The notes beneath the pieces are model-generated. The model was not told the origin of the DNA. It did not search any database and worked only from the letters and a program-made list of their open reading frames with translations. 64,000 bases of DNA from positions 1,304,501 to 1,368,500 of the forward strand of contig NZ_JAUTAE010000001.1 in assembly GCF_030818415.1 (NCBI RefSeq), in the 5' to 3' direction. The stretch comes from Sphingomonas sp. SORGH_AS_0950 (GTDB lineage Bacteria > Pseudomonadota > Alphaproteobacteria > Sphingomonadales > Sphingomonadaceae). Positions within the stretch are counted from its first letter, which is position 1; the number at the start of each line of letters is the position of its first letter. Below, piece by piece: positions 52,675 through 64,000 of this stretch. Position numbers and translations under genes: made by a program.

Positions 52675-53151
52675 TCAGATGAATTCGATCTTGCTGACGA
52701 GATAATAGCGGTCGCCCGACGGCACCGTCACCTCGACCTCTTCGTCCAGCTTGCGCCCGATCAGCGCGCGGCCGAGCGGCGAGTTGTAGCTGATCCGGCC
52801 GGTCTTGGCGTCGGCCTCGGTCTGGCCGACGATCTGGTACTTGACCGGCTTGTCGTCCTCGTCGAGCAGCGTGACGGTCGCGCCGAACACGATCTTGTCG
52901 CCCGACAGGTCCTTCGGGTCGATGATCTGCGCGCGGCTCAGCTTGTCCTCGATGTCGGCGATCGTCGCCTCCACCTGGCCCTGCCGTTCCTTGGCCGCAT
53001 GATATTCGGCGTTTTCGGACAGGTCGCCGTGTGCACGCGCTTCCTCGATCGCGTCGACGATCAGCGGCCGTTCCTCTTTCAGACGCCGCAGGTCCTGGGT
53101 GAGCTTGTCATAGCCCTCCTGGAGCATCGGCATCTTTTCGACGGTCGCCAT
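52675..53151 (-). CDS. greA: Transcription elongation factor GreA
   Basis: Factor that rescues backtracked RNA polymerase by stimulating transcript cleavage. The 158-residue length is standard. The N-terminal coiled coil ([20 protein letters not shown]) ends in the acidic tip loop [20 protein letters not shown]; the C-terminal FKBP-like domain contains [20 protein letters not shown] and [22 protein letters not shown] (in part). ATG 53151 follows AGGATT. It lies downstream of carB on the same strand, with a hairpin between. Confidence 0.97.
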   Translation of the reverse strand: MATVEKMPMLQEGYDKLTQDLRRLKEERPLIVDAIEEARAHGDLSENAEYHAAKERQGQVEATIADIEDKLSRAQIIDPKDLSGDKIVFGATVTLLDEDDKPVKYQIVGQTEADAKTGRISYNSPLGRALIGRKLDEEVEVTVPSGDRYYLVSKIEFI

Positions 53152-53186
53152 AATCCTAGTCCCCACTTCCATACGCATTCCCGGTA

Positions 53187-53218
53187 CGGACCGCCCTCCC
53201 AACCGGGAAAGCGGTCCG
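53187..53218 (-). terminator. Hairpin between carB and greA
   Basis: CGGACCGC and GCGGTCCG (53187-53194, 53211-53218) form an 8-bp stem with a 16-base loop. There is no T-tract, so it is only a possible attenuator or RNA-end stabiliser after carB. Confidence 0.35.
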
Positions 53219-53245
53219 CCAGCACATCATGTTCTCATGTCGGGA

Positions 53246-56578
<3,333 letters not shown>

Positions 56579-56585
56579 TATCGAC

Positions 56586-56933
56586 TCACTTAAACAAGGC
56601 AACGACAGCGGTGACAAATGCGCCAAAGGCGATCCAGTCGCTCCTCGACACCGATTTCATCCGCCCAACAACGGTACGCTTTGCGGCTAAATCCTCAGAG
56701 AATTCTATACATCTACCGTTTGGGACGATGCCAGCATGTTCTGCACTTAAGAGGAGATCGCCTAGTTTGAGATCGGCCATGTCCTGAGCAATCCGGTGCG
56801 CCCAACCCGACTTATGATCTATCGCGTATCTATCCAGTATTCTCTGAATATCGAAATTACCAATATTTGATACACTTGCCTCGCGCCCGATCACCTCGAT
56901 GACGCGATTTCGAGACTTTAAATAGTTAGCCAA
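56586..56933 (-). CDS. Orphan low-G+C protein inserted between carA and carB
   Basis: I do not recognise this 115-residue protein. It starts with a TTG that overlaps the carA stop (TTGGCTAA) and stops 7 bp before carB, so it is fitted exactly into the operon and probably translated by coupling. A hydrophobic C-terminal segment ([17 protein letters not shown]) could anchor it with the N-terminal part in the cytoplasm. The middle ([37 protein letters not shown]) is soluble and mixed. By hand count the gene is about 48% G+C while its neighbours are well above 60%, and its codon use (TTA, ATA, AAT) is unlike theirs: a likely acquired gene. Confidence 0.65.
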   Translation of the reverse strand: MANYLKSRNRVIEVIGREASVSNIGNFDIQRILDRYAIDHKSGWAHRIAQDMADLKLGDLLLSAEHAGIVPNGRCIEFSEDLAAKRTVVGRMKSVSRSDWIAFGAFVTAVVALFK

Positions 56934-58119
56934 TGTCCGCCTCCAGCGACCCCACGAACCGCTCGAACAGATAGAAGCTGTCCTGCGGGCCCGGCGAGGC
57001 TTCGGGGTGGTACTGGACCGAGAAGGCCGGGCGGTCGGTCAGTTCCAGGCCCGCATTCGACCCGTCGAACAGCGACACATGCGTCTCACGCGCATTGGCG
57101 GGAAGCGTCTCGCGCTCGACCGCGAAGCCGTGGTTCATGCTGGTGATCTCGACCAGACCGTCGGACAGGCGCTTGACCGGGTGGTTCGCGCCGCGGTGCC
57201 CCTGGTGCATCTTGGTGGTCTTGGCGCCGACCGCCAGACCCAGAAGCTGATGGCCCAGGCAGATGCCGAACAGCGGCTTGCCGGTGTCGAGCAGCTGGCG
57301 GATCACCGGCACGGTATATTCGCCCGTCGCCGCCGGATCGCCGGGGCCGTTGGACAGGAAGATGCCGTCCGGGTTCAGCGCCATCACATCCTCATAGGAC
57401 GCGGTGGCGGGGACCACCGACACCTTCGCACCGGCCTGAACCAGATTGCGGAAGATGTTGTGCTTGCTGCCATAATCGATCGCGACGACGTGCGGGCGAT
57501 CCTCGCCCTCGGAACCGGCATAGCCGAAGCCCAGCCGCCACAACCCGCCTTCACGCGTCTCGCCCCAGCCATAATGCAGCTCGGTCGACACGTCCTTGGC
57601 GAGGTCCATGCCCTCCAGCCCCGGCCAGGCGCGGGCCTTTTCGAGCAGAGCGGCGATGTCGAACTCGCCCGAAGCCGAATGCGCGATCACGCCGTTGGGC
57701 GCGCCGCCTGCACGGATGCGGCGGGTCAGCGCGCGGGTGTCGATACCCGCCAGGCCGATGCGGTTGTGCCGCGCCATCCATCCGGCGAGGTTCTCCATCG
57801 CGCGGAAGTTGGACGGGGCGGTCGGATCCTCGCGGACGATCATGCCCAGCGCGTGCGGCGCGTCCGCCTCGATATCGTCGGGGTTCGCCCCGACATTGCC
57901 GATATGCGGGAAGGTGAAGGTGATGATCTGCCCGGCGAAGGACGGATCGGTCATGATCTCCTGATAGCCGGTCATCGCGGTGTGGAAGCACACCTCTCCG
58001 ACGGCATCACCCTCGACGCCGAAACCGCGCCCCCATAACACGTCTCCGTTCGCCAGAACGAGAACGCCCGTGGCGCCTTCAGGCTTTTCGGGCATGGCGA
58101 ATGGCTTGGCGTCGGCCAT
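56926..58119 (-). CDS. carA: Carbamoyl-phosphate synthase small subunit
   Basis: Glutaminase subunit that feeds ammonia to CarB. The N-terminal domain starts ATGVLVLANGDVLWGRGFGVEG and includes CFHTAMTGYQEIMTDPSFAGQ. The class I amidotransferase domain has the catalytic cysteine in PLFGICLGHQLLGLAVGAKT, the HRGANHPVKRL segment, and the His-Glu pair in FSVQYHPEASPGPQDSF. 397 residues, as expected. ATG 58119 has GCAGGAG upstream. First gene of the carA-orphan-carB transcript, divergent from the YqeY gene. Confidence 0.98.
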   Translation of the reverse strand: MADAKPFAMPEKPEGATGVLVLANGDVLWGRGFGVEGDAVGEVCFHTAMTGYQEIMTDPSFAGQIITFTFPHIGNVGANPDDIEADAPHALGMIVREDPTAPSNFRAMENLAGWMARHNRIGLAGIDTRALTRRIRAGGAPNGVIAHSASGEFDIAALLEKARAWPGLEGMDLAKDVSTELHYGWGETREGGLWRLGFGYAGSEGEDRPHVVAIDYGSKHNIFRNLVQAGAKVSVVPATASYEDVMALNPDGIFLSNGPGDPAATGEYTVPVIRQLLDTGKPLFGICLGHQLLGLAVGAKTTKMHQGHRGANHPVKRLSDGLVEITSMNHGFAVERETLPANARETHVSLFDGSNAGLELTDRPAFSVQYHPEASPGPQDSFYLFERFVGSLEADIG

Positions 58120-58259
58120 GATCGGCGGGCACTCCTGCTAAAATGTCTGCAATGTCGCTAAGTGGCGTCCGCTAGGGCCATACGGGCGTCGCGTCAACCG
58201 GTTCACGTGATCGGTTCGGGGCGCTATCGTCTCCGCCTTTCAGACAAGACGGACAAAAC

Positions 58260-58712
58260 ATGATTCGCGACGACATCAAGGCCGCGCAGGTGGCCGCCAT
58301 GAAGGCTGGCGACAAGGAAAGCCGCGCAGCGATCAGCCTGATCCAGGCCGCCATCAAGAACCGCGACATCGAACTCCGCACCGGCGAAGCGCCCGCCGAT
58401 GACGACATGGTCGTGATCGAAGTGCTGCAGAAGATGGTCAAGCAGCGCCGCGAATCGATCGCCATGTACGAACAGGGCGGTCGCCAGGAACTGGCCGACC
58501 AGGAAAAGGCCGAGGTCGCGGTGATCGAGCGCTTCCTGCCGCAGACGCTGACCGAGGACGAGACCAAGGCCGCGATCGAGGCGATCAAGGCGGAGATCGG
58601 GGCGAGCGGCATGAAGGACATGGGCCGGGTGATGGCCGAGCTGAAGGCGCGCCATGCGGCGGTGCTGGATATGAGCAAGGCCAGCGGGCTGGTGAAGGCG
58701 GCGCTGGCGTGA
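58260..58712 (+). CDS. GatB/YqeY domain-containing protein
   Basis: A 150-residue YqeY-type protein, related to the tRNA-binding tail domain of the GatB amidotransferase subunit. Recognisable segments are IRDDIKAAQVAAMKAGDKES, AIKNRDIELRTG, VLQKMVKQRRESIAMYEQGG, AVIERFLPQTLTEDE, and GASGMKDMGRVMAELKARHA. It often precedes dnaG and rpoD, as here, though a repeat-flanked gene now intervenes. Exact role not established. Confidence 0.93.
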   Translation: MIRDDIKAAQVAAMKAGDKESRAAISLIQAAIKNRDIELRTGEAPADDDMVVIEVLQKMVKQRRESIAMYEQGGRQELADQEKAEVAVIERFLPQTLTEDETKAAIEAIKAEIGASGMKDMGRVMAELKARHAAVLDMSKASGLVKAALA

Positions 58713-58724
58713 TGTGATGGGGGA

Positions 58725-59258
58725 GTGGGCCAGTGGATCGTTCTGATCGTGAGCGTGGTCCCCTCCCCCCAACCCCTCCCGCCTGCGGGAGGGGAGCCTG
58801 TTGCGCTTGGTGGAGAGGGATACCCTCCGCCAAAAGCGCATCCCCTCCCGCAGGCGGGAGGGGACCGAGGGGAGGGCCCCCGGCCCTTCCGCGAAGGCCG
58901 CCCTACAAAAAAAGCGCGCGAACTCCGCCTTAAGCTGACCGACGCGGAACGGCGGTTGTGGCGGGCCCTGTCGAGACGCCAGGTGGCTGGCGTCCGCTTC
59001 AACCGACAGGTCCCGGTCGGCCCGTACATCGCCGACTTCGCCGCCCGATCGGAAAAGCTGATCGTTGAAGTCGATGGTGGCCAGCACGACGCTCAAGCCG
59101 CTTACGACGAAGCCCGGACCCGCTATCTCGACGCCCAAGGCTGGCGGGTAGTCCGCTTCTGGAACAACGACGTTCTTGGTAATCTGGAGGGCGTTGTTGC
59201 AATTATTGAGCGCACGCTTGCGGAAAGGCCCTCCCCCAGCCCCTCCCGCCTGCGGTAG
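58725..59258 (+). CDS. DUF559 nuclease-like protein embedded between direct repeats
   Basis: The core (about residues 58-168) is a DUF559 domain, related to Vsr/PD-(D/E)XK endonucleases: KLTDAERRLWRALSRRQVAG, RFNRQVPVGPYIADFAARSE, LIVEVDGGQHDAQAAYDEAR, and GWRVVRFWNNDVLGNLEGVV. The Glu/Asp of IVEVDGGQH and the Asp of YIADF are the likely metal-binding residues. The first ~50 residues (SPQPLPPAGGEPVALGGEG) are translated from a palindromic repeat, and the last few (PSPSPSRLR) from a second copy, so the true start is doubtful. The earliest start is GTG 58725, and I see no start between the repeat and the core. It splits the YqeY and dnaG genes. Activity untested. Confidence 0.7.
   Translation: MGQWIVLIVSVVPSPQPLPPAGGEPVALGGEGYPPPKAHPLPQAGGDRGEGPRPFREGRPTKKARELRLKLTDAERRLWRALSRRQVAGVRFNRQVPVGPYIADFAARSEKLIVEVDGGQHDAQAAYDEARTRYLDAQGWRVVRFWNNDVLGNLEGVVAIIERTLAERPSPSPSRLR
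58761..58877. repeat. Palindromic direct repeat, left copy
   Basis: A 117-bp unit with inverted ends (CCCTCCCC...GGGGAGGG) and two inner hairpins of CCCCTCCCGC/GCGGGAGGGG type, one at each end, around a central GGTGGAGA...CCTCCGCC stem. It is repeated in the same orientation at 59229-59344. Both copies overlap the DUF559 frame. Confidence 0.8.
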
Positions 59259-59344
59259 GGGTGCCTGTAACGCTCGGCGGAGAGAACTGTCCTCCGCCAA
59301 ATGTGCTTCCCCTCCCGCCTGCGGGAGGGGATCGAGGGGAGGGC
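59229..59344. repeat. Palindromic direct repeat, right copy
   Basis: A 116-bp unit, directly oriented relative to 58761-58877 and differing by scattered substitutions. In its first hairpin the consensus GCGGGAGGGG reads GCGGTAGGGG, and this base change creates the TAG stop of the DUF559 frame. It ends about 80 bp before dnaG. Confidence 0.8.
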
Positions 59345-59422
59345 AAACCCGAACCATCCACCCCACCCAGACCCTTGCCAAAAACCCCCTCTTTCGCTAC
59401 CCATTATAATCGCGCGGACGCC

Positions 59423-61270
59423 ATGAGCCTGACCCCGCAATTCCTTGACGAGCTACGCGCTCGGACCAGTCTGTCGGCGTTGATCGGCAAGACGGTGAAG
59501 CTGCAAAAGGCTGGCCGGGAATATAAGGGCTGCTGCCCTTTCCATAACGAAAAGACGCCCAGCTTCTACGTCAACGACGACAAGGGCTTTTATCATTGTT
59601 TCGGCTGTTCGGCGCATGGCGATGCCATTCGCTGGATGACCGACCAGCGCGGCCTGCCCTTTATCGATGCGGTCAAGGAGCTGGCGCAGGCCGCCGGACT
59701 CGAAGTCCCCGCGCAGGACCGCCGCGCCGCGCAGAAGGCGGAGCGGGCCAAGGGGCTGCACGATGCGATGGCGGACGCCGCCGCCTGGTTCTCCGAGCAA
59801 CTGGGCGGCCTGTCGGGCGGCGATGCCCGCGAATTGCTGACCCGTCGCCGGGTGACGCCCGAGACCGCCCGCGCCTTCGGCCTGGGCTTCGCGCCCGACA
59901 GCCGGGGCAAGCTGAAGGCCGCGCTCAAGGAATATGGCGATCCGGCGCTGATCGAGTGCGGGCTGCTCATCAAGGTCGATGGCAAGGACCCCTACGACCG
60001 GTTCCGCGGCCGGTTGATGATCCCGATCCGCGACGCGCGGGGCCGGGTGATCGCGTTCGGCGGCCGGATCATCGGCGAGGGCGAGCCCAAATATCTCAAC
60101 TCACCCGACACCCCCCTCTTCGACAAGGGGCGCACGCTCTACAATCTCGACCGCGCCGCGCCTGCCGTGCGCAAGTCCGGCCGCGTGCTGGTGGTCGAGG
60201 GCTATATGGATGTGATCGCGCTCGCCCAGGCGGGGATCGCCGAGGCGGTAGCGCCGCTCGGCACCGCGCTGACCGAGAACCAGTTGGAGCGCCTGTGGCG
60301 GATGGTCGACGTGCCGACGCTGTGCTTCGACGGCGATGCCGCCGGGCAGAAGGCCGCGATCCGCGCTGCGCACCGCGCGCTGCCGCTGCTCCAGCCGGGC
60401 AAGAGCCTGTCCTTCGTCACCCTGCCCCAAGGCCAGGACCCCGACGATCTGGTCCAGGAAAAGGGCGCGGCGGGCTTCGAGGCGGTGCTCACCCGCGCCA
60501 CCCCGCTCAGCGACCTGCTCTGGCAGGCTGAGATCGCGCAGGCGCAGACCGACACGCCCGAGGGGCGCGCTGCGCTGAAGCAGCGGCTGGAGGAACTGGC
60601 GCAGCAGATCCCGCACAAGGACCTGGCCTACGAATATAAGCGCGCCTTGATGTCGCGCTATTTCGACGTCTTCGGCATCCGGCGGGTCAATGCGGCGGCG
60701 GTGCACCAGGCGGTGGCCGAGGCCAATCGCCATGTCGGGCGCGGCGTCGAATACAGCCTGAAGCGCGCGGTACTGCTGGGGCTGATGCGCTATCCGCATG
60801 TCCTGTGCCGCTATATGGACGAGATCAGCCGCCTGGACATGGGCGACCGCTATCTCAACGACTGGCGGCATCATCTGCTGGACGCGGCGGTCAACGATCC
60901 CCATCTGTCGCGCAAGGACGCCGCCGAGGCGGAGAGCCTGATCGAACAGATCATGGCGACCACCGACGTCCACCCGATCGACGCGCGCGACTATACCCGC
61001 GACCTCGCCTTCAGCTTCTTCAGCAAGATGTCCGACCCCGCCATCGCCGTGCGCGATCTGGAAAAGGTCATCGAGGTGATGCTGGAGGAAAGCGAGACGC
61101 GCGCGAACCGCGAGCGCGCGGTCGAGGCGTTCCGCGCCGACATGACCGAGGATCGCTTCGCCGAACAGACGCGGTGCCACGCCGCCCATGCGCAATCGCT
61201 GGACCAGCTTTATCGCTGGCTGGAGGCGGCCCGCGACCTGGCGGACAAGCAAGCCGGGGAGGCCGCTTGA
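59423..61270 (+). CDS. dnaG: DNA primase
   Basis: Synthesises RNA primers for replication. The N-terminal CHC2 zinc ribbon has its ligands in YKGCCPFHNEKTPSF and GFYHCFGCSAHGDAI. The catalytic core follows (LLIKVDGKDPYDRFRGRLMI, VIAFGGRIIGEGEPKYLNSP), then the TOPRIM domain with VLVVEGYMDVIALAQAG and LCFDGDAAGQKAA. The C-terminal part binds the DnaB helicase. 615 residues. ATG 59423 is chosen because the longer frame from 59261 only adds translated repeat sequence. It is directly upstream of rpoD. Confidence 0.97.
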   Translation: MSLTPQFLDELRARTSLSALIGKTVKLQKAGREYKGCCPFHNEKTPSFYVNDDKGFYHCFGCSAHGDAIRWMTDQRGLPFIDAVKELAQAAGLEVPAQDRRAAQKAERAKGLHDAMADAAAWFSEQLGGLSGGDARELLTRRRVTPETARAFGLGFAPDSRGKLKAALKEYGDPALIECGLLIKVDGKDPYDRFRGRLMIPIRDARGRVIAFGGRIIGEGEPKYLNSPDTPLFDKGRTLYNLDRAAPAVRKSGRVLVVEGYMDVIALAQAGIAEAVAPLGTALTENQLERLWRMVDVPTLCFDGDAAGQKAAIRAAHRALPLLQPGKSLSFVTLPQGQDPDDLVQEKGAAGFEAVLTRATPLSDLLWQAEIAQAQTDTPEGRAALKQRLEELAQQIPHKDLAYEYKRALMSRYFDVFGIRRVNAAAVHQAVAEANRHVGRGVEYSLKRAVLLGLMRYPHVLCRYMDEISRLDMGDRYLNDWRHHLLDAAVNDPHLSRKDAAEAESLIEQIMATTDVHPIDARDYTRDLAFSFFSKMSDPAIAVRDLEKVIEVMLEESETRANRERAVEAFRADMTEDRFAEQTRCHAAHAQSLDQLYRWLEAARDLADKQAGEAA

Positions 61271-61412
61271 TACGGCTACTCCCGCGCCCCATATCCGGGG
61301 CATATTGGGCGACCCACGCCCACACTGGAAAATTACGCATGGCCCCCTCACCCGCTTGCCAAACCGGCGGCGTGCGTGAAAGAGGCCGGGCATTGAGACC
61401 CGAGGGCATTTG

Positions 61413-63437
<2,025 letters not shown>

Positions 63438-63460
63438 GGGTCGGACGCCACGAAACGGAA

Positions 63461-63492
63461 AAGCCGTCGACCACCCGGTCGGCGGCTTTTTT
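63461..63492 (+). terminator. Rho-independent terminator of rpoD
   Basis: AAGCCGTCGACC (63461-63472), a short loop, and GGTCGGCGGCTT (63477-63488) pair except for one central T-G position, and the T-run continues to 63492. It lies 24 bp after the rpoD stop. Confidence 0.88.
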
Positions 63493-63577
63493 GTGGGCCA
63501 TCGCCTGTCGCCCCCATCCGGACCGCGATAGACTGCCCCCCATCAGCCTTCTCGCACGCCAGACCCAAGGGAGTGCC

Positions 63578-64000
63578 ATGGAAATTCGCCTCGACGATCC
63601 GACCGCACCGCATGTCGCCGATCTGCTCGCCTATCACCTGCGCGACATGCGCGGCGAGGCGGAGGAATTTTCCTTCGCGCTCGACGCCTCGGCGCTGGCC
63701 GATCCCGGTATCTCCTTCTGGACGATCTGGGACGGCCCCGCGCTGGCCGGTTTCGCCGCGCTGAAGCAACTGGACACCCGGCATGGCGAAGTGAAATCCA
63801 TGCGGGTCGCGCCCGACTTTCTGGGCCGGGGCATCGGCCGTGCGCTGCTCGACCATGTCATCGCGGAGGCGCAGCGCCGCGATTATGATCGGATCAGCCT
63901 GGAAACGGGAACCACGCCGCCCTACCAGCCCGCCGTCGCGCTCTATCGCAGCGCGGGCTTCCGATCCTGCGAGGCCTTTGCCGATTACCAGCCCAGTCCG
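63578..64000 (+). CDS. GNAT-family N-acetyltransferase (partial, runs off the right edge)
   Basis: Acetyl-CoA-dependent acyltransferase; 141 codons are in the window and the frame is still open. The acetyl-CoA-binding motif A is [21 protein letters not shown], with the R/QxxGxG/A pattern as FLGRGIG. Motif B is [20 protein letters not shown], followed by [13 protein letters not shown], which is typical of the C-terminus, so only a few residues are missing. The ATG has AAGGGAG upstream. The acceptor substrate cannot be predicted. Confidence 0.9.
   Translation, partial: MEIRLDDPTAPHVADLLAYHLRDMRGEAEEFSFALDASALADPGISFWTIWDGPALAGFAALKQLDTRHGEVKSMRVAPDFLGRGIGRALLDHVIAEAQRRDYDRISLETGTTPPYQPAVALYRSAGFRSCEAFADYQPSP

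Noticed and set aside
58761..59344. Short G+C-rich repeats considered as a CRISPR array
   Set aside because: Only two copies of about 116 bp, palindromic, separated by a gene; no regular short spacers and no cas genes.
58224..59381. A 385-codon minus-strand frame across the YqeY and DUF559 genes
   Set aside because: Shadow of two plus-strand genes joined through the repeat; contains no recognisable domain.
59261..59422. N-terminal extension of DnaG by 54 residues
   Set aside because: The extension is translated repeat sequence (LPPAGGDRGEGK); DnaG homology starts at MSLTPQFLDELR.

Overview
The window is high-G+C DNA, read here as the chromosome of a Sphingomonas-like alphaproteobacterium. 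Support comes from three TonB-dependent receptors, an ECF sigma/FecR pair, carbohydrate loci built from a LacI regulator, a receptor and a tryptophan-halogenase-like gene, a DUF4170 protein, a neighbouring dnaG-rpoD pair, and G+C-rich palindromic intergenic repeats. I found no rRNA, tRNA, CRISPR array, transposase or prophage. Genus-level placement is inference.

Layout. 1-3961 (minus): GT2 glycosyltransferase, ChbG/HpnK-type deacetylase, ECF sigma factor, FecR and an STN-type TonB receptor cut by the window edge, in overlapping or closely spaced order. 4211-10291 (mostly plus): a GT-C membrane glycosyltransferase, YghU, a large secreted protein of unknown function, and the divergent ohrR/ohr peroxide pair with shared operator-like palindromes. 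10296-23221: a carbohydrate locus bounded by two closely similar LacI repressors. It holds a TonB receptor, a flavin-dependent halogenase homologue, an FAD/NAD(P) protein, a DPP-IV peptidase, a sucrose-type permease and a GH68 sucrose-cleaving enzyme. A GCAA-N4-TTGC palindrome recurs in its promoters and again 24 kb further on, beside an alpha-galactosidase gene. I read this as one sucrose/raffinose-type regulon.

23295-34961: a PAS-only protein, then a fatty-acid beta-oxidation region. It holds etfBA, a FadL porin, a DUF2147 protein, an operon of thiolase, a FadN-type dehydrogenase/hydratase and an acyl-CoA dehydrogenase, and divergently an acyl-CoA ligase with a coupled MerR regulator. 35191-40009: an EmrAB/TolC-type drug efflux operon with a divergent MarR regulator. 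40054-41644: a GAF/HWE-type histidine kinase with a weakly conserved ATPase domain, overlapping a single-domain response regulator. 41757-51518: an alpha-amino-acid ester hydrolase, a GntR regulator, a PEP-CTERM protein, the GH36 alpha-galactosidase, a siderophore-type TonB receptor and a ferredoxin-reductase-like flavoprotein.

51659-64000 is mostly housekeeping: DUF4170, rhomboid protease, greA, carB, carA, a YqeY protein, dnaG, rpoD and a partial GNAT acetyltransferase. Two items look inserted into these core neighbourhoods. One is a roughly 48% G+C orphan gene sitting exactly between carA and carB. The other is a DUF559 nuclease-like gene flanked by two direct copies of a 116-117 bp palindromic repeat, whose sequence supplies both ends of its reading frame.
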